Below, piece by piece: positions 1-5,991 of a stretch of 9,415 nt of DNA. The DNA lies in contig JAPLKX010000084.1 in the NCBI GenBank assembly GCA_026387845.1, forward strand, positions 1-9,415. Direction: 5' to 3'. The DNA is from Candidatus Hydrogenedentota bacterium (GTDB lineage: Bacteria; Hydrogenedentota; Hydrogenedentia; Hydrogenedentales; SLHB01). Each line of letters starts with the position of its first letter. Within the stretch, counting starts at the first letter, position 1. Both the position numbers and the translations under genes were made by a program. Under the pieces are notes generated by a model. It ran no database searches. It was given only the letters and a program-made list of their open reading frames with translations, and had not been told where the DNA came from.

Positions 1-17
1 CTGGGCCGATTCCTCGC

Positions 18-905
18 CTATTCAGCGGCGAGCCGTGCGGAGAGCTTGCGCCACGCTTCGACCGAGCGGCTCAGATGGTCGCGGGCGTCGCCGCCGAGGC
101 CGTAGCACTGGAGGCCAATGGGTCCCCGATAGCCCAGCTCCCTGAGCGTCTTCAGCAAGCCGAGCATGTCGAACGTGCCGCTGCCGAGCGGCTGAATCCA
201 GTTGCCGGAGCCTGCGAGTACTTCGGCGGCCGTATCCGCGCCGTTGATGCTGACGGCGCGGAGGTATGGCATGGCTTGTTCGAGCAGCGGCTTGAGGTTT
301 TCGCCCTTGCCGGCCCGGAGCCAGTGGCAGAGGTTGAACATGACGCCGACGTTGGGCCGGTTGACTTTTTTGGCGACGCGGACGGCGTCTTCGATCTTCT
401 CGATCCAGTCGCCGGTGTGCGGGTAGAGCAGCAGGGTGAGCCCGTTTTCCTGGGCGATGCCGGCCAGTTTGGTGACGATTTCGACGGCACGGGGATCGGC
501 GGACTCATCGGAGGATTTCAACTTGTTCATGATGAGCAGGAACTCGACGTTGCGCCCTTTGAGTGACCGCATGACGTCCAGTAGACGCGGGTCGTAAGGT
601 TCCGCGGCTTTGGGATCCATGTTTATGGTGGTCGTTATCTGGAACAGTTTGAGGCCCTGGGCGTCGAGCGTGGCCAGGCGTTCGGGGACGTTGTCGAGCC
701 ACAGATGGCCGACGCCGTCGTAGCCCAGTTCCTTGAGCATCAGGGCTTGTTGTTCGAGGTTGCGTTTTTGGCTGTCGTGGGTGTCGATGCAGAACGGGAA
801 AAAGGACTCAAACACGGGGGAGCCTTTCTCGTCGGCGTGTGCGGCAGCCGGGATGCCAAGGACAGCTACCAGAGCGACCAGTGCAAGCGCCAAGTAGGTC
901 TTCAC
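18..905 (-). CDS. Exported sugar phosphate isomerase/epimerase-like TIM-barrel protein
   Basis: The 295-residue product begins with a signal peptide: MKTY, a hydrophobic stretch to about residue 19, then a likely cleavage site A-H-A before residue 25. The rest fits the AP-endonuclease-2/xylose-isomerase-like TIM barrel: YPHTGDW, FNLCHW, SINGAD, QPLGSGTFD and GLQCYGLGGDARDHL follow in the order expected for this fold, so the enzyme probably acts on a sugar or sugar derivative outside the cytoplasm. Usual metal ligands appear replaced (Glu by Tyr before PH, Asp by Asn before CH, last Glu by Gln), so the classical isomerase reaction is doubtful. I chose GTG at 905 because AGGAGG (913-918) lies 7 nt from it; the ATG at 911 is only 1 nt away, and a longer form from 974 would run into a palindrome. 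It follows the 1006-2010 gene on the same strand. The substrate cannot be told from sequence. Confidence 0.85.
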   Translation of the reverse strand: MKTYLALALVALVAVLGIPAAAHADEKGSPVFESFFPFCIDTHDSQKRNLEQQALMLKELGYDGVGHLWLDNVPERLATLDAQGLKLFQITTTINMDPKAAEPYDPRLLDVMRSLKGRNVEFLLIMNKLKSSDESADPRAVEIVTKLAGIAQENGLTLLLYPHTGDWIEKIEDAVRVAKKVNRPNVGVMFNLCHWLRAGKGENLKPLLEQAMPYLRAVSINGADTAAEVLAGSGNWIQPLGSGTFDMLGLLKTLRELGYRGPIGLQCYGLGGDARDHLSRSVEAWRKLSARLAAE

Positions 906-912
906 AACCATT

Positions 913-918
913 CCTCCT
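913..918 (-). promoter_or_regulatory. Shine-Dalgarno AGGAGG that decides the start of the isomerase-like gene
   Basis: On the minus strand AGGAGG is followed by A, ATG (911-909), GTT, then GTG (905-903). The 1-nt gap to ATG is too short for normal initiation, whereas 7 nt to GTG is optimal and yields a cleaner signal peptide (M-K-T). This site therefore favours GTG over ATG. Confidence 0.6.
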
Positions 919-929
919 GCTGTCCTTTC

Positions 930-999
930 GTAGACGCGGCGTCCTCGCCGCGTCAAGGTATTGCATACTGGCATGACGCGGCGAGGACGCCGCGTCTAC
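930..999. repeat. REPIN-like inverted repeat (26-bp arms, 18-nt spacer)
   Basis: Arms 930-955 and 974-999 are perfect reverse complements. Each arm is itself a hairpin: GACGCGGCG, loop TCCT, CGCCGCGTC (932-953). The left arm starts with GTAG and the right arm ends with CTAC. A GTAG foot followed by a GC-rich hairpin, paired with an inverted copy, is the layout of REP doublets (REPINs) that RAYT transposases are thought to spread in other bacteria. It lies between two minus-strand genes. No T-run follows on either strand, so it is not a classical intrinsic terminator, though a hairpin this stable could affect mRNA ends. Confidence 0.75.
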
Positions 1000-1005
1000 A
1001 AGTAG

Positions 1006-2010
1006 CTAACTTCTCCAGGGGCGGGTCCTGTTGACTTTCTTTAAGACGTTTGCCATGAGCGCGGTGTCTTCGGCGATCTCGAAATCGAACATGCCGACGA
1101 GGGCGTGGTCAGCGCCGTTGTCAAACACGTACTGGAACGCGTCTTTTGGGGGAATGGCGCCGGCCGCCATGATCTTGAAAGCGATCCAGGGCTTCTCGAC
1201 TTTGCTCATGACGTCGATGGTTTCCTGTGGACTCTTGCACCAGTATCCGGGGTCCTCATCGTATGCGCCCTTGATTTCGCCGGGTTTGGGGCCGCTGGGG
1301 TAGTTGTGATGGTGGAACGTCTTGATGTAGAAATCCGCCGGGACCTTGCTCGCCTCGCACTTCTTGATGGCTTCGAGATCGTGGGCGCCCACCCCGGATG
1401 GCACGCCCATCTCTTTGGCGCATTCGACACACTCGGCGAGCAGATCCATTTTGCCTTCGGCGGCCATGGGATCCGTCCTCACGCCCCAGAGGTAGATCGA
1501 GTCGGTCCCGTCGTCAACGAGTTCGCGCACCTGCTTGCGGTATTCCTCGAGTCCCGGCTTTATTTCGGCGGTCGGGCAGATGATCCACTGCATCTTGCCG
1601 CCGCGCCTTCTGTGCTCGCGCATGGCCGCGAGTGCCCGCGGCACGGTGTGGATCGACAGGGTGTTGATGCCGTTGTCTTCAGCCAGCGCCATGGTTTCCA
1701 TGATTTTTTCGTCGGTGTTGTAGTGGGCGCAGAGGTTGTACACGTATTTGAGGTCGCGGCTGTGGGTGAAATGGGTAAGCAGGTTCCCGCCCAGCAGCAT
1801 CCGCGATACCGTCATCCCGGCAATGTTTCCCGTGGGCAGCGAGGCGGACGGCGTCGCGGACGGCGTCGGGCCTGCGGCGGGCGGCGCCGGCGTAGGCGCG
1901 TTTTGGGCCCGGGCCGCGCCCGCGCCCAATGTCAATGCCGCAGCCGCGGCCGCCGGAGCCAACAGTGATTGTTTCATGAACTCCCGCCTGTCTTTTTTCG
2001 CGTCCATCAT
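1006..2010 (-). CDS. Tat-exported TIM-barrel protein, aldo/keto-reductase-like
   Basis: The 334-residue product starts with a twin-arginine signal: DRREFMKQS (residues 7-15), an Ala/Leu-rich hydrophobic core, and a probable A-R-A cleavage site ending near residue 35. A Pro/Ala/Ser-rich linker reaches about residue 60. The mature part opens with GMTVSRMLLGGN, resembling the first strand of aldo/keto reductases, followed by alternating strand and helix blocks (NGINTLSIHT, KMQWIICPT, DSIYLWG, FYIKTFHHHNYPS, PWIAFKIMAAG, HALVGMFDF). The Asp/Tyr/Lys/His tetrad of true AKRs is not evident, so activity and cofactor are open. Tat export suggests folding, perhaps with a cofactor, before transport. GGAGGG sits 4-5 nt before ATG 2010 and 7-8 nt before a second ATG at 2007; either may be used. 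It precedes the isomerase-like gene and may be co-transcribed with it. Confidence 0.8.
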   Translation of the reverse strand: MMDAKKDRREFMKQSLLAPAAAAAALTLGAGAARAQNAPTPAPPAAGPTPSATPSASLPTGNIAGMTVSRMLLGGNLLTHFTHSRDLKYVYNLCAHYNTDEKIMETMALAEDNGINTLSIHTVPRALAAMREHRRRGGKMQWIICPTAEIKPGLEEYRKQVRELVDDGTDSIYLWGVRTDPMAAEGKMDLLAECVECAKEMGVPSGVGAHDLEAIKKCEASKVPADFYIKTFHHHNYPSGPKPGEIKGAYDEDPGYWCKSPQETIDVMSKVEKPWIAFKIMAAGAIPPKDAFQYVFDNGADHALVGMFDFEIAEDTALMANVLKKVNRTRPWRS

Positions 2011-2121
2011 CCGTCCCTCCGTTAGGTGCTCTGTAATCAACCCATTCTGACACAGTGCGGCATGGAAGGCAATAGGGGAAACGCGGAACGCGGAACGAAA
2101 GAACAATGCGTGGCACCTTGC

Positions 2122-2181
2122 GGTCCCAATGGTCCCAATGGTCCCAATGGTCCCAATGGTCCCAATGGTCCCAATGGTCCC
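2122..2181. repeat. 9-bp tandem repeat, unit GGTCCCAAT, about 6.7 copies
   Basis: Six perfect copies of GGTCCCAAT run from 2122 to 2175, followed by a partial GGTCCC. There is no mismatch between copies, which suggests recent expansion or active slippage. The array begins 11 nt after the stop codon of the acidic repeat gene and about 110 nt before the start of the Tat-exported gene, so it is intergenic. As the unit is three codons long, every frame through it stays open, which produces spurious long ORFs on both strands. Confidence 0.95.
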
Positions 2182-2192
2182 GCTTATGGGGG

Positions 2193-2924
2193 CTACTCGC
2201 CTTCGGCCTCTTCTTCGCCGGTGAGGTCTTCTTCGAGTAGGACGCCTTCGGGGGTGACGCGGGCAATGAGTTCCTCGTCCTGGTGGACGTCGACGTAGTC
2301 GCACCCCCACCCGCTCAGGAGTTCCCGGGCGTGGTCGACTGCGCCGTCCAGGTCGTCGAACACCAGCCCCATTTCCATGCGGTCGTTGGTGGGGTCGGTG
2401 AGGTCGCAGTCCGAGGCGTAGAAATCATACTCCGGGTAGAATGATTCCTCGCCCTCGTGGTCGTCAGGGAGAAACGCGCCTTTCTCGGTTATGCGTGCCA
2501 CGATGTTCTGGTCCTCGTCCTTTACGTCGACGTGATCGGCCCCCCACTGTTCGAGCAGGGACTGAGCCTGGCTGACGACATCCTCCCACGAGGACAGTTC
2601 CATGATGTCGGTGTGGTGCTCGTCGCCGGGCGCGTCGTTCGAGCCGTAGAAACTGACTTCCCACACGTCTTCCTCATTTTGGGCGAGCCGCTCCGCCAGT
2701 TCATCGCCCGTAAGGGCTTCGCCGGGTGTGACGATAGCCATCAACTGGTCGTTCACGGATACTTCCACGGCGTCACAGCCCCAATCCGGCAGGAGGTCGC
2801 GCGCATAAGCGATCGCGTCATCGAGTGTATGCAGCGGGACATCGTGCTGGGCGTGGTCGTTTTCATTCGGTTCAAAGTCCGACCCATAGAACGAAAAAGA
2901 TGTCATTTCCGTAGCTCTGCTCAT
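2193..2924 (-). CDS. Acidic hypothetical protein with three copies of an unknown ~62-residue domain
   Basis: The 243-residue product has no signal peptide or membrane segment and is rich in Asp and Glu, so it is probably cytoplasmic. It has three internal repeats, at about residues 10-71, 90-152 and 166-230. Each starts with FY(G/A)S, has an acidic loop, then a helix-like stretch ending LLxxWGxDxVxV (residues 44-55, 123-134, 202-213), then an (I/M)(A/V) strand pattern and (T)xxGxxL. A beta-helix-beta-beta fold per repeat is my inference. I do not recognise the family and assign no function. ATG 2924 is preferred because AGGGAG lies 6 nt upstream; the in-frame ATG at 2906 has no ribosome site, and a longer form from 3011 would be encoded through a hairpin. 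The C-terminus is a Glu-rich tail. It is divergent from the sigma factor gene. Confidence 0.75.
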   Translation of the reverse strand: MSRATEMTSFSFYGSDFEPNENDHAQHDVPLHTLDDAIAYARDLLPDWGCDAVEVSVNDQLMAIVTPGEALTGDELAERLAQNEEDVWEVSFYGSNDAPGDEHHTDIMELSSWEDVVSQAQSLLEQWGADHVDVKDEDQNIVARITEKGAFLPDDHEGEESFYPEYDFYASDCDLTDPTNDRMEMGLVFDDLDGAVDHARELLSGWGCDYVDVHQDEELIARVTPEGVLLEEDLTGEEEAEGE

Positions 2925-2962
2925 GCGGTGCTCCCTTTCCGGCGTGCGTAATACGCATCGGC

Positions 2963-3013
2963 ATTTGAAACAAACGTCGCGGGCCGGTTTCATCCTTCCC
3001 GCGGCGTTCAAAT
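2963..3013. repeat. Imperfect hairpin in the divergent promoter region
   Basis: Right arm 2998-3013 (CCCGCGGCGTTCAAAT) pairs with left arm 2963-2983: ATTTGAA (2963-2969), a 5-nt bulge ACAAA, and CGTCGCGGG (2975-2983), giving 15 of 16 matches around a 14-nt loop. A smaller stem TGCGT/ACGCA (2945-2957) lies beside it. The 172-bp gap 2925-3096 must hold promoters for the acidic-repeat gene and the sigma gene; the dyad could be an operator or a leader structure. I see no convincing -35/-10 pair here. Confidence 0.5.
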
Positions 3014-3096
3014 TCCCGGCCGGCTCTGGTAAGGTAGCACTTTTCGGGGATGCGGTGTCATAGTAGTTGGAGCAGCGGGAAGACGAGGGTGGGCGC

Positions 3097-4116
3097 GTGA
3101 GTGATCAGGAAGCTGTAATTCTCCGCCGGTGGGTGGCGCATCGTGACGCCGATGCCTTTGCCGAACTGCTTTCGCGGCATGCGGGGATGGTGTATGGGGC
3201 CTGCCGGCGCATCACCAGGGACGCGGCCGCGGCGGAAGACCTTTCCCAGGAGTGTTTTCTGAAACTGGCGCAGCAGAAAGGGCCTATCCAAGCGCCGGGC
3301 GCGTGGCTGCACCGGGTCGCGACGTGCGCGGCGCTTTCGTGGCTGCGCGACGAGAAACGGCGGGTGCGGCGCGAATCGGATTTTGCCGAGGCGCAAGCCG
3401 CCGCACAGGAACAAGTGGACCCCGATTGGCAATCGCTTGTGCCGCTGGTTGACCAGGCCATAGACGCGTTGCCGGACAAGAACCGGGCGGCGGTGATCCT
3501 GCGGTTTCTCGAGGGAAAGAGCCATGCCCAGATTGGCCGTGAGCTGGGCGTTTCCCGGCGGGCCGTGCAAAAACGAATTGATAAAGGGTTGGAAGAGATC
3601 CGCGCCACGCTGGGGGAATCTGTATCCGGGTTGACGGTGGCGGGTTTGGCGGGTTTGCTGGAGATTCACATGCAGGCGCAGGCGGCGCCCGCATCACTGG
3701 TGGCGGCGCTGGGAAAACAAACCATTGCCGCGACGCGGTTCGCCGCGCCTGTGCAAAAAAACCGTTGGATCACAAAGGGGGCTACCATCATGACGGCCAA
3801 GAAAACAGTCGCGTTGGGTATCGTTCTGGCGGTGCTGGTGTTGGGCGGCATCGTGTTGAGGCGCGAGATGCCGCGCATTCGGATGGCGGGCGCAAACTTC
3901 TCCGGTGAGTCGCAACCTTCTTCGGCGCAACCTGCGGCAAAACAGGCCACGAACGCAAAACAACCGCCAGCATCTCAACCGCCGCAGCCAGCCGCCGGTA
4001 ACGAGCCGCAGCCGGCCACAGATTACAAAAAGCCCGCAACAGCAGAGAACTCGGACGCGCCGGCTCCGGACAAGTCTTCGAAAAAACCCGCCGCCGCTAC
4101 GCGATCTCGCCCGTGA
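3097..4116 (+). CDS. ECF-type sigma-70 factor with transmembrane and proline-rich C-terminal tail
   Basis: The 339-residue product has sigma region 2 at about residues 19-93 (DAFAELLSRHAGMVYGACRR, AEDLSQECFLKLAQ, AWLHRVATCAALSWLRDEKR) and region 4 at about 111-172 (ALPDKNRAAVILRFLEGKSH, then the helix-turn-helix IGRELGVSRRAVQKRIDKGL). Unlike a usual ECF factor (~190 residues) it continues with an Ala-rich segment, a membrane helix at about 238-254 and a Pro/Gln/Ala-rich tail ending at TGA 4114-4116. It would be a membrane-tethered transcription factor whose outer part may sense or control it. GTG 3097 has GAGGG 7 nt upstream; the in-frame TTG 3067 has none. The last 4 bases overlap the next frame (GTGA), whose beta-sandwich domains probably once belonged to the same protein. 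No anti-sigma gene is adjacent. Confidence 0.85.
   Translation: MSDQEAVILRRWVAHRDADAFAELLSRHAGMVYGACRRITRDAAAAEDLSQECFLKLAQQKGPIQAPGAWLHRVATCAALSWLRDEKRRVRRESDFAEAQAAAQEQVDPDWQSLVPLVDQAIDALPDKNRAAVILRFLEGKSHAQIGRELGVSRRAVQKRIDKGLEEIRATLGESVSGLTVAGLAGLLEIHMQAQAAPASLVAALGKQTIAATRFAAPVQKNRWITKGATIMTAKKTVALGIVLAVLVLGGIVLRREMPRIRMAGANFSGESQPSSAQPAAKQATNAKQPPASQPPQPAAGNEPQPATDYKKPATAENSDAPAPDKSSKKPAAATRSRP
3774..3792 (+). promoter_or_regulatory. Possible internal ribosome site and start inside the sigma gene
   Basis: AAAGGGGG (3774-3781) lies 8 nt before an in-frame ATG (3790-3792). Starting here would give a product beginning MTAKKTVALGIVLAVLVLGG, i.e. a short basic N-terminus and one signal-anchor helix without the sigma domain. 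Either the sigma gene fused to a formerly separate membrane protein gene, or a shorter second product is made. This is sequence-pattern inference only. Confidence 0.35.
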
Positions 4117-5771
4117 ACCGTTTTGGCGCCGCCGTCTTGTATGCACACGCCAAGGGCTACATCATGGAAGCCAAAAGTTTCGTCCTTGAACCGGGAGAGC
4201 AGCATCCGGAAAACATCCTGCTCACACCGGCCCCCACGCACGTCAAAGGCGTAGTCGTTACTCCGGACGGCCAGCCGGTGGAAGGGGCGGATGTCAGCCT
4301 GGTCAGCCTGCATACGCCGCCCGTACCGTCACAATCCGAGCCCGGAGTCGTCACTGGAGGAGCCTTTTCCTGGTCGCCCCGCGTCATTTTCACCGTTACG
4401 GCCGCCGACGGGAGTTTCGATATAGAGCTGCCGATGCGGGGCAGTTGTGATTTCCATGTGCGGAAGAAGGGCGTGGGTGAAGGGGTGTTTCCCGAGGTCG
4501 AAAGCGGCACCGAAAATGCCCGGTTTGTCCTCACGGCTCTTGGCGCAATCGCGGGGACCGTCACCCTGTCCGACGGCCGCCCAGCCGCCGGCTATTGCGT
4601 GGCCGTCATCGGCGAGTACCCTTACAAACCGGGAAGCGCCGAACCCCCGTTTTACAGCCCTATTCCGAATGCCTCGATCACTTGCACCACGGACGAGAAC
4701 GGCCATTACAAACTCGAAGAGATCTCTCCACAGTCGCAGTACGAGGTCGGAGTCGCAAAAGAATCCGACAGGCACTTTACGCGCAACGAGCGCGGTTTTA
4801 TAAGCAAGCCCTTGGCAAGCAAGGCTGATTTGCACGTCGAGGCGGGCCAGGTATTGGAAGGAATTGACTTTCAACTGATCGACAACCCCTACGTGCGCCT
4901 CTACGGACACGTCCATGACGACACCACCGGAAAGCCCGTCGCCGGCGTCAGCATCGGGTGCAGCCGAATGTCCCCCGGAAAACTATATGGCACCAATCGA
5001 ACAGACGACCAGGGCGCGTACGAACTCAATCTCACCTTGGACAAGCAAACCAAGGTAGTCGTGTTTGGAACCTATCTGTCGGTGCTGGGCGGCTGGAGCG
5101 CTCCGTTGAGGTGCACCGACGAAAAGACGCCGCTCACCATGGACTTGTCGCCGGGCGATGAAAAACAACTCGACTGGATTACCGACGCCCCCCTGTCAAT
5201 CCCCGTCAAAGCGGTCGACCCAGCCGGCGCCCCCGTGCCCGCGGTGTGGATTGGAACCGGAATCGTCAAAGAAAATGGCGCGCGCGAGTTTTCCAGTTCG
5301 CGATCCCTGCCCACCGACGCCAATGGCCAATGTCTCATTGAGAACCTGCCGCCAAAAAACACCTATTTTGTTTGGGCGGAGGAACACGAGCGGAGCGGCA
5401 TCGGCAAAGACGTCGTGCCGCTCGCCCAATCAGAAGCATTGACCGTGCCGCTCGGACAAACCGCGCCCGAGGTAGTCCTCGTCATCGAGGACAAAGGCGG
5501 AATCGAAGGCGTCGCTGTTTTCGAAGACGGCTCGCCCGCCGGCGAAGTCTCCCTGACTATTTCCGCAGAGGGTGGTGACCCCGTCACGGCGGTCACCAAA
5601 AACGACGGCGCCTTCACGGCCATAGCGGCCTTTCGCCCGGGCAACTACGCCGAAATCACTTTCACCGCAACCGTTGAAGGCGCCTCGTTTACCGCAAAGC
5701 TCGCCGAAATCCAAGTGGTGGCAAATGCCATCATTGATCTGGGCTCTATCGTCCTCGTTCCGGCGCCATGA
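4113..5771 (+). CDS. Carboxypeptidase-regulatory-like beta-sandwich repeats, displaced C-terminal half of the sigma-factor protein
   Basis: From GTG 4113 the frame gives 552 residues with about five beta-sandwich domains of the carboxypeptidase regulatory-like/CnaB type, opening near residues 43 (VKGVVVTPDGQPVEGADV), 145 (IAGTVTLSDGRPAAG), 262 (RLYGHVHDDTTGKPVAGVSI), 363 (IPVKAVDPAGAPVPAVWI) and 463 (GIEGVAVFEDGSPAGEVSL). Such domains are normally extracytoplasmic binding or structural modules, yet there is no signal peptide. The first 40 residues look like the tail of a preceding domain (AVLYAHAKGYIMEAKSFVLE), and the frame stays open upstream to 4002, so GTG 4113 is probably not an original start. 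It lies in the -1 frame relative to the sigma gene. I read it as the outer part of a membrane-bound sigma factor, cut off by frameshift or deletion, unless translated by coupling at GTGA. Confidence 0.75.
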   Translation: MNRFGAAVLYAHAKGYIMEAKSFVLEPGEQHPENILLTPAPTHVKGVVVTPDGQPVEGADVSLVSLHTPPVPSQSEPGVVTGGAFSWSPRVIFTVTAADGSFDIELPMRGSCDFHVRKKGVGEGVFPEVESGTENARFVLTALGAIAGTVTLSDGRPAAGYCVAVIGEYPYKPGSAEPPFYSPIPNASITCTTDENGHYKLEEISPQSQYEVGVAKESDRHFTRNERGFISKPLASKADLHVEAGQVLEGIDFQLIDNPYVRLYGHVHDDTTGKPVAGVSIGCSRMSPGKLYGTNRTDDQGAYELNLTLDKQTKVVVFGTYLSVLGGWSAPLRCTDEKTPLTMDLSPGDEKQLDWITDAPLSIPVKAVDPAGAPVPAVWIGTGIVKENGAREFSSSRSLPTDANGQCLIENLPPKNTYFVWAEEHERSGIGKDVVPLAQSEALTVPLGQTAPEVVLVIEDKGGIEGVAVFEDGSPAGEVSLTISAEGGDPVTAVTKNDGAFTAIAAFRPGNYAEITFTATVEGASFTAKLAEIQVVANAIIDLGSIVLVPAP

Positions 5772-5799
5772 TTTCGCGGCCGCGCCTGAGATGGCGATG

Positions 5800-5971
5800 A
5801 AGTAGGCGCGGTCGTCTCGCCCGCGCCGTCAACGCCAGGGGCTGCCAACTAAACGACAAGCGGTTTGACGGAAAAGACCTGCGCTCTTGAGGCATGTGGT
5901 TCACCGCCGCATTGATTGCTTCCCCGTAGCCTGTGGTCTGGACGGCGCGGGCGAGACGACCGCGCCTACTT
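5800..5971. repeat. Second REPIN-like inverted repeat (31-bp arms, 110-nt spacer)
   Basis: Arms 5800-5830 and 5941-5971 are perfect reverse complements. Each contains GTAG (5802-5805; CTAC at 5966-5969) followed by a GC-rich hairpin, GGCGCGG pairing with CCGCGCC (5805-5827). The arm sequence is clearly related to that of the element at 930-999 (GTAGRCGCGG, CGTCYTCG, CGCG) but not identical. It fills the 220-bp gap between two convergent genes. The 110-nt spacer shows no ORF or RNA gene that I recognise. A smaller palindrome CGCGGCCGCG lies just before it (5775-5784). Confidence 0.75.
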
Positions 5972-5991
5972 TTGCGGGAGGAAAACCGCGC

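Noticed and set aside
930..999. Intrinsic terminator
   Set aside because: Hairpin is strong but no T-run follows in either direction, and a related paired element occurs elsewhere, so a dispersed repeat explains it better.
1105..1968. 287-residue plus-strand frame
   Set aside because: Antisense to the Tat-exported protein; low-complexity Arg-rich end and no recognisable domain.
2122..2181. CRISPR-like array
   Set aside because: Units are contiguous 9-mers with no spacers; it is a simple tandem repeat.
2011..2310. N-terminal extension of the Tat-exported gene through the 9-bp repeat
   Set aside because: It translates the tandem repeat into a Thr-Ile-Gly run and overlaps the end of the acidic-repeat gene; a twin-arginine signal with its own ribosome site begins at 2010.
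2925..3011. Upstream start for the acidic repeat protein
   Set aside because: The added residues lie over an intergenic hairpin and do not resemble the repeats; a ribosome site is present only before ATG 2924.
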